Origin: Halodesulfurarchaeum sp. HSR-GB
GTDB taxonomy: Archaea > Halobacteriota > Halobacteria > Halobacteriales > Halobacteriaceae
Direction: 5' to 3'
Length of the DNA: 64,000 nucleotides
NCBI RefSeq assembly: GCF_031432215.1
Contig: NZ_JAVKGN010000003.1
Coordinates: 1-64,000 of the forward strand
The notes under the pieces were generated by a model. It was not told where the DNA came from. It saw only the letters and a program-made list of their open reading frames with translations, and did not search any database. Below, piece by piece: positions 35,225 through 43,680 of this stretch (position 1 is the stretch's first letter; each line of letters opens with the position of its first letter). The translations under genes were made by a program, and so were the position numbers.

Positions 35225-35890
35225 TCAGGCTGGCTCCATGCGGTAGCTCGCGTCAGTGTCGACCTCGTCGTACATTCGGCCGAGCATGTCGAGGGCGGAC
35301 TGGAAGGTCGCATAGTACTCGTTTGCGAACGCCACGGTTTCCTGGAGCGGAATGACGGGCCGGCCGTCGACCAGCTCGGCATCTATCTGTGACCGTGGCT
35401 CCAGAACGACCTGGATGGCGCCATCGAGGTCTTCGGCGGGCTGGCGCTCTTCCGAAGTCGGGATTCCGAACCGATCGAAGAACGCCGTCCAGGCGTCGAG
35501 GTCGGACTCGTGGACGGCGATGAACAGCGGATAGTCCTCTGGGTCGCGAGCGACTTGGTAGCCTCCGCGGGTCCAGACGTAGACCGCATCGATGGCAGTG
35601 TATGCATAGTCCATGCCGGCGAACTGTGGGAGGACGTACGCTTCCGAAATTGACGGCGGCGAGGTAGCCGCTGCTGCAGCCAGGAACTCGAGTCCGACGT
35701 CTTGGATCGTCTGATCAACGACCTGGAGTCCATCATCGTATGCGATGTACCCTGCCTCTTCGATGCGGTTCACGACGCGCCGGATCGTCTCCCGGTTCTC
35801 GTCGATCTTCCGCGCGACGCCCGAGATGGAATCTCCTGGGTCGAGCGCGAGGATGACCTTGAGTTCCTTCTCACCACACACTTCGTACAT
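35225..35890 (-). CDS. HTH regulator/antitoxin of the nucleotidyltransferase pair
   Basis: This 221-aa protein starts at ATG 35890 (MYEVCGEKELKVILALDPGD); an upstream TTG would overlap the operator. It has an N-terminal winged helix (SISGVARKIDENRETIRRVV) and a domain of about 150 aa with AYVLPQFAGMDYAYTAIDAV and YPLFIAVHESDLDAWTAFFD. It is functionally parallel to the HTH-nucleotidyltransferase pair at 16408-17775, though the sequences differ. It probably represses the operon via the palindrome just upstream. Confidence 0.75.
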   Translation of the reverse strand: MYEVCGEKELKVILALDPGDSISGVARKIDENRETIRRVVNRIEEAGYIAYDDGLQVVDQTIQDVGLEFLAAAAATSPPSISEAYVLPQFAGMDYAYTAIDAVYVWTRGGYQVARDPEDYPLFIAVHESDLDAWTAFFDRFGIPTSEERQPAEDLDGAIQVVLEPRSQIDAELVDGRPVIPLQETVAFANEYYATFQSALDMLGRMYDEVDTDASYRMEPA

Positions 35891-35896
35891 CCTATA

Positions 35897-35916
35897 GTTA
35901 CACAATTCTGTGCAAC
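35897..35916. promoter_or_regulatory. Palindromic operator of the HTH-nucleotidyltransferase operon
   Basis: GTTACACAATTCTGTGCAAC: arms GTT-CACA and TGTG-AAC around ATTC with one mismatched pair. It lies 7 bp before the HTH start, a classic autorepression position. Confidence 0.65.
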
Positions 35917-35927
35917 ACTCAAAAGAA

Positions 35928-36209
35928 TTACTCTTCGTGTGAGTCTGCTGGTTGGATCTGTCGAGCGTCTTCGGCGAGGTCGTGGATGTACTCGCGAAGC
36001 GTCTCCATATCCTCGCGGGCGTCCTCGAGCGTCTTGCCTTTCGCTTTCGCGATCACCTCATCCTGATCTCGGGTCCCGGTTCCGCGTTTGAGCTTCACGG
36101 TCAGCGAGACACCGACGTCGCTGCGCTCGACGTGCTCCGTTGGTGACGGTTGTTCATTGGTTTCTGTCGATTCGACATCTGCACGAGACGGTTGGGTGTG
36201 TTCCGACAT
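35928..36209 (-). CDS. DUF7389-like accessory protein (93 aa)
   Basis: An acidic N-terminal tail precedes GVSLTVKLKRGTGTRDQDEV, AKAKGKTLEDAREDMETLRE and a C-terminal helix. The V-x-V-K-x-K-R-G-x-G-T-R-D-Q-D pattern is common in haloarchaeal plasmid and integrative-element arrays (I recall DUF7389). Possibly nucleic-acid binding; function unknown. Confidence 0.65.
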   Translation of the reverse strand: MSEHTQPSRADVESTETNEQPSPTEHVERSDVGVSLTVKLKRGTGTRDQDEVIAKAKGKTLEDAREDMETLREYIHDLAEDARQIQPADSHEE

Positions 36210-36232
36210 ATGTTACTCTCGGTGATCGCTGT

Positions 36233-36634
36233 TCAGATGGACGGTGCGATTACTTCGTCGGAGATTTCGCGAAGGGCTGCGTCGATATCACCGCCGGTGA
36301 GTCGCCAGTGCCCGTCGCGACCAGTGCAGTCCAGTTGGCTCACGACCTTGTTTTTGAACTCGGTGTAGTGCGCGAGGGCGACCGCTTCATCATCGGTAAA
36401 ATCGAGCAGGAGCGCGAGCGCGAGTTGCGCTGGGCCACTGCCACCGTATCCCCACTCGAAGCCCGAGGGACTGTGGTTCGCCAGCTCGAGACTCCGACGT
36501 GGGGTTAGCCGTTCCTGTTCGGGGAGTTTCTCCACAATGGCGCGTCCGCGCTGTCGGTAGCCGACGTAGACGACGTCGCGGTCCCTTCTCGGGCGTGTCT
36601 GTTCGACTGATTGTGTGTTGATAGTTCCACTCAT
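36233..36634 (-). CDS. DUF6166-like accessory protein (133 aa)
   Basis: It starts at ATG 36634. DVVYVGYRQRGRAIVEKLPE is followed by the hallmark HSPSGFEWGYGGSGPAQLAL and a helical end. The GFEWGYGGSGPAQLALAIL-type motif is widely conserved in phage and plasmid small proteins (DUF6166), role unknown. A hairpin element lies 27 bp upstream. Confidence 0.72.
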   Translation of the reverse strand: MSGTINTQSVEQTRPRRDRDVVYVGYRQRGRAIVEKLPEQERLTPRRSLELANHSPSGFEWGYGGSGPAQLALALLLDFTDDEAVALAHYTEFKNKVVSQLDCTGRDGHWRLTGGDIDAALREISDEVIAPSI

Positions 36635-36660
36635 CGTTTTGTTCGAGGAATGCTCGTTTG

Positions 36661-36692
36661 AGCACCCCCGCACCCCTCAGGGGTGAAAAAAC
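36661..36692 (-). promoter_or_regulatory. Hairpin leader element H9
   Basis: Plus strand CACCCCTCAGGGGTGAAAAAAC: a CACCCC/GGGGTG stem then six A residues. It lies upstream of the start at 36634. Confidence 0.68.
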
Positions 36693-36736
36693 GCTCTGCG
36701 GTCACTGCGTCACGGATCAGGAGCTGGCTTGTTCCC

Positions 36737-37228
36737 TTAGAAGTGGACGTCCGCCGGGACGATCCAGAGATCGTCACTCTCGTCGAGAATCCGATCGAGC
36801 TGTCCTCGATGTCGGATACCGCTTCCATGTTCGTCGTACAGGAACACTGAGGGCCCGTCGTACGCGCCGACCTGGTGGAATGCGTGCCGGGCGAGGTCCT
36901 CGTCGCGCATGATGTCCTCGTCGCTGAATTCGTCGAGCGCCCTCTTCACGCGGTCGAGATTCCGCTGGAACTCCTCCTTCGTGGCTTCCCAGCCACGTTC
37001 GAGCAGCTCCTTGCCCTCGTCGGATTCCACAGTGGCTGCAACCGGGAGTTCGCCCCAGCGGGCCGTGCCAGCAACGGTTGTCTCATCGTCGTCGAAGCAG
37101 ATATAGTAGTCAAACACAGCACCTGCGTGTGGAACAGCGCCGACGAGTCGATCGAACACTGTCTTTCCGGTGGCGAGTGCGTCATCTCGTGTCGATGCCT
37201 CTACGAGCGTGTAAATGACCATATGCAT
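36737..37228 (-). CDS. Unknown accessory protein (163 aa)
   Basis: AGGTGA lies 8 bp before ATG 37228, favouring this start. The protein begins MHMVIYTLVEASTRDDALAT and ends with a segment FLYDEHGSGIRHRGQLDRIL that recurs in the protein at 38671-39564 (FLYDETGNGVRDEARLATLR, then WLVPA). The central part is rich in helices (FQRNLDRVKRALDEFSDEDI). Unknown family limited to haloarchaeal mobile arrays as far as I recall. Confidence 0.6.
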   Translation of the reverse strand: MHMVIYTLVEASTRDDALATGKTVFDRLVGAVPHAGAVFDYYICFDDDETTVAGTARWGELPVAATVESDEGKELLERGWEATKEEFQRNLDRVKRALDEFSDEDIMRDEDLARHAFHQVGAYDGPSVFLYDEHGSGIRHRGQLDRILDESDDLWIVPADVHF

Positions 37229-37284
37229 CGGTGTTCACCTCGGTCTGCCGACGCACGTGACTGCACTCCGCTACGCTGCTTGGT

Positions 37285-37316
37285 GCGCCGGCACCCATCG
37301 CCGGCGCAATACAAAC
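37285..37316 (-). promoter_or_regulatory. Hairpin leader element H10
   Basis: Plus strand GCGCCGG-CACCCATCG-CCGGCGC then AATACAAAC: an uninterrupted 7-bp stem, 57 bp upstream of the start at 37228. Confidence 0.62.
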
Positions 37317-37336
37317 GCCACCGGAACACGCAGTCG

Positions 37337-37774
37337 TTAGGACTCGTCTTGCTCCGACTCGGTGACCTCCTCGACGGTAATCGTCAGGTCTCCAGTTTCG
37401 TAGTCGGCCTCGAAATCGACAGCAAACGCCTCTGACCCGTAGGCGGCGTGGTAGGCGCGATGCCGTTGGAGCGACCCCGTCGCCTTGAAGTGGAAGAACG
37501 CCGCTGCCGTGTACGATTTGCTGGCGGTTTCGATCTGTGCCCCGACCGACGCTTGCAGCGCAATCTGCGGAGTGTCGCTGTCAATTCCGGCGGCAAAGGA
37601 TCGAGCTTCGTCGACGCTTGCTTGTGAATGCTCGGGCGTCTCGCCGGTCAGTACGTTCACGGGCGTCTCTGTCTCGTCGGTGAACAGGACGCCCTCGTAG
37701 ATTTGTGTCCCGAGGATTGCATCGGGGCCTAGCTCACAGTCCTCGAATGAGTTGTCGGGTGGTTGTTCAGACAT
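37337..37774 (-). CDS. Unknown accessory protein (145 aa)
   Basis: This soluble acidic protein MSEQPPDNSFEDCELGPDAI has YTAAAFFHFKATGSLQRHRA and a beta-rich C-terminus FAVDFEADYETGDLTITVEE. Family not recognised. Confidence 0.55.
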   Translation of the reverse strand: MSEQPPDNSFEDCELGPDAILGTQIYEGVLFTDETETPVNVLTGETPEHSQASVDEARSFAAGIDSDTPQIALQASVGAQIETASKSYTAAAFFHFKATGSLQRHRAYHAAYGSEAFAVDFEADYETGDLTITVEEVTESEQDES

Positions 37775-37794
37775 GGAATCACGAAGCCCAGTGT

Positions 37795-37823
37795 GGGGCT
37801 CAGTCCGTCAGCCCCCGATAAAC
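37795..37823 (-). promoter_or_regulatory. Hairpin leader element H11
   Basis: Plus strand GGGGCT-CAGTCCGTC-AGCCCC then CGATAAAC. It lies 21 bp upstream of the start at 37774. Confidence 0.55.
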
Positions 37824-37857
37824 GCCTCTTCTGCATCCGCCAAGGGTTCCTCACCAG

Positions 37858-38238
37858 TTACTCGTCGATCGGGTCGAGTCCGCTGAGATCGGCGTGAAGG
37901 ACCTCACCGTCGCGAACGACGTACCGTGTGGCGAGCACCGGGAATCGACACTTCGTATACCCGGCCGTCTGGATGTCGATCTCCTGGTCGCCGTCGATGT
38001 ACTCGGCGAGTTGTCTGAGGAACTCGTGGGTCACGATCCCACCCTCGTAGTCGGGGAGGCCGTCGTCACGGGCTTCATAGACCTCGAAGCTATCGTAGCC
38101 CCAGATGGTGAGTTCGCCGTCTTCGTCCACTTCCCAGTTGAGGGTCTCGAAGCAATAGCTCTCGCAGAGCTGGCGGACTGTCTGTGCGTCTGATACGATG
38201 GCGCCGGTCGATGTCGTCGCTGCTTGGAGCGTTGCCAT
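37858..38238 (-). CDS. Unknown accessory protein (126 aa)
   Basis: MATLQAATTSTGAIVSDAQT starts a compact alpha/beta protein with NWEVDEDGELTIWGYDSFEV and YTKCRFPVLATRYVVRDGEV. Family not recognised. It is part of the minus-strand array; a hairpin element lies 26 bp upstream. Confidence 0.55.
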   Translation of the reverse strand: MATLQAATTSTGAIVSDAQTVRQLCESYCFETLNWEVDEDGELTIWGYDSFEVYEARDDGLPDYEGGIVTHEFLRQLAEYIDGDQEIDIQTAGYTKCRFPVLATRYVVRDGEVLHADLSGLDPIDE

Positions 38239-38263
38239 TGTTCGTACTCGGGGGCGTTCTTCT

Positions 38264-38296
38264 GCCCCACACCCCTTTCAGGGGAATAACAAAACC
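38264..38296 (-). promoter_or_regulatory. Hairpin leader element H12
   Basis: Plus strand GCCCCACACCCCTTTCAGGG GAATAACAAAAC, with stem CCCCT/AGGGG. It lies upstream of the start at 38238. Confidence 0.55.
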
Positions 38297-38340
38297 ATTC
38301 TGAGACGAACCAGGAAGAACCGCTACTCGAGGATCGTGTA

Positions 38341-38529
38341 TCAGGATTCTACCTGGACGCCGGCGTCCTCCGTGGCAGGTGGTCGAGTGAGGAGACTTAC
38401 CTGCTCCAGGAGCGTGACCGCTGTGTCGATTCGCTTCCGATCAGCGGGATCCAATTCATCGATGTCAATATTGCTGATATTGCTGAGCGCGCGGTGCAGC
38501 CGGTAACCAGGTGTGTCTCGTGGGTCCAT
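38341..38529 (-). CDS. Small helical accessory protein (62 aa)
   Basis: MDPRDTPGYRLHRALSNISN, then IDIDELDPADRKRIDTAVTL and a tail. Likely two or three helices. Unknown function. A hairpin element abuts the start and element E4 lies 87 bp upstream. Confidence 0.55.
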   Translation of the reverse strand: MDPRDTPGYRLHRALSNISNIDIDELDPADRKRIDTAVTLLEQVSLLTRPPATEDAGVQVES

Positions 38530-38534
38530 GTGTA

Positions 38535-38565
38535 CGCCTCCGCCGATTTTCGGCGCGGAAAAACG
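38535..38565 (-). promoter_or_regulatory. Hairpin leader element H13
   Basis: Plus strand CGCC-GATTTT-CGGCG then CGGAAAAACG. It lies 6 bp upstream of the start at 38529. Confidence 0.58.
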
Positions 38566-38615
38566 CCAGGGGCGGATAGCAAGACATCTCCAAGATGGTT
38601 CTTGACTCGTCTTCG

Positions 38616-38659
38616 GTTAACCAACGATTCCAGAACTCCACTCTCTGGCGTTGGTTAAG
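38616..38659. repeat. Inverted-repeat element E4
   Basis: GTTAACCAAC (38616-38625) and GTTGGTTAAG (38650-38659) with a 24-nt spacer. It lies 11 bp after the stop of the 38671 gene and upstream of 38529. Confidence 0.75.
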
Positions 38660-38670
38660 CTCGACATCCT

Positions 38671-39564
38671 CTACTGATCTGCGTCTGGTTCCGGCCCGTA
38701 TCGAGGAGTTCCGCATACTTGGCACTCCCACATCGGCTGCCCGGTCCACCCGTTGTCAGGCACGGCTTCGAATTCGTTGAATCGATGCTCAGTCTCTCGA
38801 TTGCACTCCCGACACTCGAGGTGACCTCTGTTCGGGCTCGGGTGTCGCGGACTTTCGGTACCGGTATCCTTGGAGGATCGCTGAAGCGCAATCGCCGGTA
38901 CCAGCCAGACGTCATCGTCTGCGTCCTCACGGAGGGTCGCAAGACGAGCCTCGTCGCGAACACCGTTCCCGGTTTCGTCGTAGAGGAACGCCGCGTGCTC
39001 GCCGTCGTGAGACGACTGCGTCGTGTCTCGCAACGTCGTCCGCTCACGCGCCGCCGCGAGCAACTGTACGCCGCTCTCGGACGTGACCCGTTTCGCCGAA
39101 GGGAGTGAGGGCCACTGGTCGGTAAGCTGCGCTGCAGGTTCCTCGTCGAGATCGTAGATGAGCTGGCAGTCACCGACCGCAGAATCAGAATTCGACTTCT
39201 CGAGGAGAGAGGCCGCAGCGGATCCCTTTGCGACGGCGCCGTAGAACGTCGAGGACTCGACGAGAGCGTGGATGACATGGAGGAGATTCCACTCCGAATC
39301 AGGGGTGTTCTGGTCATCGGAGGGTGCATTGAGATGATTCGTGAGACAGAACCGGCATTTCGTCTGGCCAGCGGGGATCGACGCCCCACAGGAGACACAC
39401 TCGGCCGCCGTTGCCGCCGAATCGTCTGGATAGCCTGCGTGAGCTTCGCCTGTTCGTTTGCGAACTGGCCTCCCATCGCCACTGCTGGAGAGTTCATTGT
39501 CGGGAAGATGCGTCGCTTCGCCAAGCGGCCGGAGCTCTTCGTAGTCAGAGTTACGTCCGGTCAT
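38671..39564 (-). CDS. Double zinc-ribbon accessory protein (297 aa)
   Basis: It starts at ATG 39564 (MTGRNSDYEELRPLGEATHL). A first ribbon ECVSCGASIPAGQTKCRFC is at about 60-78 and a second, CRECNRETEH...CQVCGTPRYG, at the C-terminus. Between them the segment FLYDETGNGVRDEARLATLR with WLVPA is shared with the protein at 36737-37228. Unknown function; a nucleic-acid or protein adaptor is plausible. Confidence 0.6.
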   Translation of the reverse strand: MTGRNSDYEELRPLGEATHLPDNELSSSGDGRPVRKRTGEAHAGYPDDSAATAAECVSCGASIPAGQTKCRFCLTNHLNAPSDDQNTPDSEWNLLHVIHALVESSTFYGAVAKGSAAASLLEKSNSDSAVGDCQLIYDLDEEPAAQLTDQWPSLPSAKRVTSESGVQLLAAARERTTLRDTTQSSHDGEHAAFLYDETGNGVRDEARLATLREDADDDVWLVPAIALQRSSKDTGTESPRHPSPNRGHLECRECNRETEHRFNEFEAVPDNGWTGQPMWECQVCGTPRYGPEPDADQ

Positions 39565-39662
39565 AGAGTCGTCTGATAGCCACATGCTTCGTCTTCGTTT
39601 TTAAAGGATTGCTCTCACGTCAATTCCTCTACAGACACGCAAATCCACCGAATGAGCGTCTT

Positions 39663-40589
39663 TTAGACAGCTAGTTCATCCAGCGCGTCTCGGTGAGTTC
39701 GGACGGTTACCGGTGAGACGTTCGCGACCTCTGCGACCGCTGACTGTGTGAGCAACTGGCCGTGTTCGTGCCCTGCTTTGTACAGGCAGGCGGCGGCGAA
39801 TCCTGACGGGCGGACGCCCGTGGTAACTCCCGTCGATTCGGAATCTTCTGCCAACTTCCTGGCTCGTTGACGGATCTGATCTGGGACGTCGAGTTCCGAC
39901 GCGAGCCGCGGAACGAACGCACTGGGCGTCACGGGCTTGGCTGGGAGGCCGAGTTCCGTATTCAGCGTCTTGTACGCGTTCGTCACGCGCGACTGCTCGA
40001 CGCGCGCCGGGTCGGTGACATCGTCGAGCGTGCGCGAGATCCCGTTACACCGACAGGCTCCGTAGACGCTCGCGGTGGCCATCGCTTCGATCGACCGGCC
40101 CGGCAGGAGGTCTTCGTTCTGGGCGCTCCGGAAGAGCTGGCACGCCTGGTCACGAATCGTCTCGGACAGCTCGAGTGTACTCACGATCCGGCGGACCTCT
40201 CCAAGGCCATGTGCGAGGTTTCGCTCGGCTTTCGACTGAAACCGCCCACGAGTCTGTTCCCGGCGCATCCGGGCGACTTGACGGCGCTTCCGTCCGGAGA
40301 GTGTGTTTCCATTCGCGTCAGTCCCACGGCCGATCTCGGTCGATAGGCCCCGATCGTGCCGCGCCGCCGTGAGCGGCGCACCCGTCCGTTCCCGTTCGTC
40401 CTCGTCGAATGCTCGCCATTCGGGCCCGTGATCGATCTGGTGCTCATTGACGACGAGGCCACACTCCTCGCAGACGGTTTCGACCGCATTGGTGGTGACC
40501 CGACCGTCGCATTCGGGGCACTGGTTCGCGCTGGAGTGAGTCTGTACGTCTTCGTCGAACGTCGTCTCGTAGATCTCTCTGGTTGCCAT
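39663..40589 (-). CDS. tfb: Transcription initiation factor B (TFB), mobile-element copy
   Basis: This 308-aa protein starts at ATG 40589 (MATREIYETTFDEDVQTHSS). It has the zinc ribbon CPECDGRVTTNAVETVCEEC, a B-finger region, and two cyclin repeats (LETIRDQACQLFR-like LSETIRDQACQLFRSAQNED; IRQRARKLAEDSESTGVTTG) ending in an HTH (QSAVAEVANVSPVTVRTHRD). It recruits RNA polymerase to TBP-bound promoters. Extra TFBs on haloarchaeal elements may redirect transcription to element promoters. A truncated sister lies at 59315-59600. Confidence 0.92.
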   Translation of the reverse strand: MATREIYETTFDEDVQTHSSANQCPECDGRVTTNAVETVCEECGLVVNEHQIDHGPEWRAFDEDERERTGAPLTAARHDRGLSTEIGRGTDANGNTLSGRKRRQVARMRREQTRGRFQSKAERNLAHGLGEVRRIVSTLELSETIRDQACQLFRSAQNEDLLPGRSIEAMATASVYGACRCNGISRTLDDVTDPARVEQSRVTNAYKTLNTELGLPAKPVTPSAFVPRLASELDVPDQIRQRARKLAEDSESTGVTTGVRPSGFAAACLYKAGHEHGQLLTQSAVAEVANVSPVTVRTHRDALDELAV

Positions 40590-40631
40590 GATACTCAGAG
40601 GGACATTCCAATGAATCGCGCCTCTCGGAAT

Positions 40632-40660
40632 GCCCCTCACCCATCAGGGGCACATAAATA
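40632..40660 (-). promoter_or_regulatory. Hairpin leader element H14
   Basis: Plus strand GCCCC-TCACCCATCA-GGGGC then ACATAAATAC. It lies 43 bp upstream of the tfb start. Confidence 0.58.
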
Positions 40661-40800
40661 CCCAGCGGGACGGAGCCGGCGCAGTGCTCTGCTGTGGCGA
40701 AAGCCCGGCGGCTCTGTGAGCCGCCCGGAACGTGGAGGCGGGTGGGGCGGTGGGAAGTGGGTGAACGGGCATCAGCAAAAAAGAAGGCCGCGTTAGCCGA

Positions 40801-41697
40801 CTACTCCCACCACCGACCGCGCTCTGGGAAGTGCACGGTGCTCCACCCGGTCAGGGCCACTGAGACGCGCTCTTGATACCAGTTCCGCGCCGCCCCGTGA
40901 ATCCGCACGCGCTCGCCTTCTTCGATCCAGGGTTGATTCGATTTCTCCCAGACGGTCACCTTCGTTCGTCCGCTCTCGTCCTCGATGAGCCCGACTTGCT
41001 GAATGGCCGATGAATCCGCATCCCACAACTGGGTCACGGCCCCTTCGATGCTCACCTCCTTCCGGTTCACGTCCTCGACCTTCCCTATTGGGATCACCTG
41101 TCCCGGCGCCGTCTGGAGCTCCTCGAACACCCCGACGACCGCACTCGTCATGTCTCTCCCCATGACGACCGCTTCGGCCAGCCGCCGACTGATCGCCGCC
41201 CGCGACCACCCATCCAGCTTCTCGGCCAACCGCATCGACTGCTTGTTCACAGCCGCCAACTGCTCCTGTTTGAGTTCTGCACGTGGGTCCGGCCGATCCG
41301 GGTCTGCCATTGGGTCCACGCTCGCTCTCCGCCTCTGGAACTCCGTCCGACGCTTCGCACTTTGTTTTGCCGCGATATCTCGCGTTCGCTTCTCCCGACC
41401 CTCCTGTGTCCCGAGTTCGGCTTGGGCACTGATGCGCTCCAACTCAGCCTCCCGCGCCTTGATGCGTTCTTCCTGTTCGAGGGTCTTCCCGAACAGGTGA
41501 TCCGGCCCTGCTTCGACCCGCGCGTCCGGATGGTTTGAATCGACTTTCGCCTGCACTTCCATATCGACCGTCGCCCGGAACTCCGGGGTCTCATCGACGA
41601 CCTCGAAGCCATTCTCGTCGACCTCGGCTTCATCGTGTTTCTCGAATGCCTGTTCATCGACCGAAACTACTTCACTGGAGACGTTCTTACTTGACAT
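40801..41697 (-). CDS. OB-fold ssDNA-binding protein (RPA-like)
   Basis: This 298-aa protein starts at ATG 41697 (MSSKNVSSEVVSVDEQAFEK). An N-terminal half with coiled coil (KAREAELERISAQAELGTQE) precedes a C-terminal OB fold, VNRKEVSIEGAVTQLWDADS, GLIEDESGRTKVTVWEKSNQ, EEGERVRIHGAARNWYQERV. This is the RPA/single-strand-binding type found on haloarchaeal plasmids. The function is probably in element replication or conjugation. A long hairpin and the 255-bp repeat lie upstream. Confidence 0.8.
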   Translation of the reverse strand: MSSKNVSSEVVSVDEQAFEKHDEAEVDENGFEVVDETPEFRATVDMEVQAKVDSNHPDARVEAGPDHLFGKTLEQEERIKAREAELERISAQAELGTQEGREKRTRDIAAKQSAKRRTEFQRRRASVDPMADPDRPDPRAELKQEQLAAVNKQSMRLAEKLDGWSRAAISRRLAEAVVMGRDMTSAVVGVFEELQTAPGQVIPIGKVEDVNRKEVSIEGAVTQLWDADSSAIQQVGLIEDESGRTKVTVWEKSNQPWIEEGERVRIHGAARNWYQERVSVALTGWSTVHFPERGRWWE

Positions 41698-41787
41698 GGC
41701 GGAACCTCGAAGGCGCTCACTCGGCGTCTTCTTTCGACACCACGACTCTCCAGCCGTGGCTGTCCACAACGACCAACATCATCCATC

Positions 41788-41841
41788 GCGCGCTCTCGCT
41801 TGCGCCTTCGCGAGCGCCCTAGGGCGCGAGCGAGAGCGCGC
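41788..41841. repeat. Long GC hairpin upstream of the RPA-like gene
   Basis: A 19-bp arm (41788-41806, starting GCGCGCTCTCGCTTGCG) pairs with 41823-41841; the only non-Watson-Crick position is T801:G828, a wobble pair in plus-strand RNA. The 16-nt loop itself contains GCGAGCGCCCTAGGG. It lies 90 bp upstream of the start at 41697. Confidence 0.7.
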
Positions 41842-41910
41842 CAGGAGGCCACCCATCCAGCACCGCGCGCCGACCCGCCCGGAGCGAGCGGCCAGCTTTA
41901 AGCCGTTTCT

Positions 41911-42165
41911 CGCGTCCGGCCCGGACTGCGGGTCCGTGTCCAGGGCGACGGTCGTGAGCACGGCGAGCCGTGGTGTGGCTCGCCGCGCGGAACGGGCCAA
42001 AGCGCTGGAACGCGAAAGCCCGCGAGGGGCGCAACCGAAAACGCGCTTAATGCTGGCGTCGAGACCAGATTTACTTTAGCCCGGAACGGGCGCGGGCGGT
42101 GCGGAGAGCGCCCGCACGCCCGGAATGGTCGGTCGCGAGTGACGCGGAGGGCGGAATGCGGCGAG
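41911..42165. ncRNA. Candidate structured RNA, copy 1 (255 bp)
   Basis: It aligns without length change to 46311-46565 (offset exactly 4400). Several blocks are identical, including 40, 19, 44 and 25 nt stretches. At 41962-41984 the hairpin GGCGAGCC-GTGGTGT-GGCTCGCC occupies the same positions as CGCGCGCC-ACACCGC-GGCGCGCG in copy 2: two base pairs change in a compensated manner and the 7-nt loop differs. GCCCG-GAA-CGGGC (42080-42092) and GTGCGG-AGAGCGC-CCGCAC are conserved stems. It is non-coding; transcription strand unknown, flanking genes are minus. It could be a leader of the RPA gene or an independent RNA. Confidence 0.6.
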
Positions 42166-42347
42166 CGGGACGGGCCGGAGAGAAACACCAAAATAGGAGG
42201 TGTCAGTGCGCCTGCTTACCGAACCTCGATCTTGTGCTGAAATTTCTATAATTTGAGAAAACAGGCCTGCTGCATACAGACCATCTATTTAGTAGAGCGG
42301 TAGCGATGGATTGTCTTGATATCTGAGAGGGCGGCGTGTGGGTTGGC

Positions 42348-42623
42348 TCACATTCCCATATCGACAGCTTCACCGGGGATTGGAAGATCTGGAGGGGCGA
42401 CCCCGAGCAGTTCAGCTGCGTGATCGAGCGCCATGTCGAACCCATAGTACCGCTCCAGTTCATCGCCATCCGGTGTCGTTCGCACTTTCACCATCGCATA
42501 CCCTTCTCGATTCTGAATCACTGCCGCGGTACGTCCTGCATGTCCAAATTCAAGCACCCGCTCTGACTCGGTTTCAAAATACCGAGTTGTAATCCCATTT
42601 TCTTCCAGCGTCACGTTTATCAT
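42348..42623 (-). CDS. Unknown haloarchaeal protein (91 aa), pdxS neighbour
   Basis: MINVTLEENGITTRYFETES, VLEFGHAGRTAAVIQNREGY and LERYYGFDMALDHAAELLGV form a small alpha/beta protein. Divergent from pdxS. I recall similar proteins as haloarchaeal DUFs; no function known. Confidence 0.6.
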   Translation of the reverse strand: MINVTLEENGITTRYFETESERVLEFGHAGRTAAVIQNREGYAMVKVRTTPDGDELERYYGFDMALDHAAELLGVAPPDLPIPGEAVDMGM

Positions 42624-42746
42624 AGCTCTTCGTAGGATGCCAGGATACAGTCACACTTGTTGGTTTCCGTCGAATTGTCATGATCGTCACTACACTTCCA
42701 CCTGTCCATCGAAGCCTTTAGAAACCTGAATGGGGGAATGGTTCTC

Positions 42747-43655
42747 ATGGCTGAAGCGACAGATCTTGAGGAACTTCGTCACGGCACTGATCTCGTCAAG
42801 CAGGGATTTGCCCGGATGCAGAAAGGGGGCGTCATTATGGACGTCGTCAACCGGAAGCAGGCCCGGATCGCCGAGGATGCAGGGGCCGTCGCAGTGATGG
42901 CGCTTGAGGCCGTTCCGGCAGATATCCGCAAGCGTGGCGGTGTTGCCCGGATGGCCGATCCCGGGGAGGTCCGGGAAATAATCGATGAGGTATCGATTCC
43001 AGTCATGGGTAAATCACGGATCGGCCACACGAAAGAGGCAGAGATCTTGGAGACGACAGGCGTCGACATGATCGATGAGAGCGAGGTGCTTACTCCTGCG
43101 GACGACCGCTATCATATCGATAAACGCGAATTTACCGCGCCGTTCGTCTGTGGCGCTCGCGACCTCGGCGAAGCACTCCGGCGGATCGATGAAGGCGCCG
43201 CCATGATTCGTACCAAAGGAGAGGCCGGAACCGGTGACGTGAACCAGGCCGTCCATCACCAGCGCAATATCAAGGGCGCAATCCGGCAGCTTGAAGGGAT
43301 GACTCATGAAGAGCGGGAGTCATGGGCTCGTGAACACGAGGCTCCTGCAGAACTCGTCCACGAAACTGCGGAAATGGGTCGGCTGCCAGTGGTGAACTTC
43401 GCTGCTGGTGGCATAGCCACACCAGCGGACGCGGCGCTGATGATGCACCACGGTTGCGACGGCATCTTCGTCGGTAGCGGCATCTTTGGTGCCGAGAATC
43501 CTCAGGCGATGGGTGAAGCGATAGTTGAGGCGGTCAACAACTGGGACTCCCCCGAGACGCTGGCTGCGATTGCTGAAGGTGCTGGTCAGGGGATGGAAGG
43601 CGAAGCCAACGCAGATATCCCCGAAGATGAGCGCCTTCAGGGGCGCGGTGTGTGA
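42747..43655 (+). CDS. pdxS: Pyridoxal 5'-phosphate synthase, synthase subunit
   Basis: This 302-aa TIM barrel has [20 protein letters not shown], the Schiff-base lysine segment [37 protein letters not shown], the phosphate loop [20 protein letters not shown] and GIFVGSGIF. It makes PLP from ribose 5-phosphate, glyceraldehyde 3-phosphate and ammonia from PdxT. ATG 42747 has a GGGGG 10 bp upstream; ATG 42738 lies too close to it. Followed by pdxT after 25 bp. Confidence 0.96.
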   Translation: MAEATDLEELRHGTDLVKQGFARMQKGGVIMDVVNRKQARIAEDAGAVAVMALEAVPADIRKRGGVARMADPGEVREIIDEVSIPVMGKSRIGHTKEAEILETTGVDMIDESEVLTPADDRYHIDKREFTAPFVCGARDLGEALRRIDEGAAMIRTKGEAGTGDVNQAVHHQRNIKGAIRQLEGMTHEERESWAREHEAPAELVHETAEMGRLPVVNFAAGGIATPADAALMMHHGCDGIFVGSGIFGAENPQAMGEAIVEAVNNWDSPETLAAIAEGAGQGMEGEANADIPEDERLQGRGV

Positions 43656-43680
43656 ACACGAGTCATCTCGAACTGGAATT

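Noticed and set aside
41779-42191. Open frames through the 255-bp repeat (both copies share a short SVAPLAGFRVPAL-like stretch)
   Set aside because: Start, length and most residues differ between copies, while base-paired positions are kept; RNA structure explains the data better.
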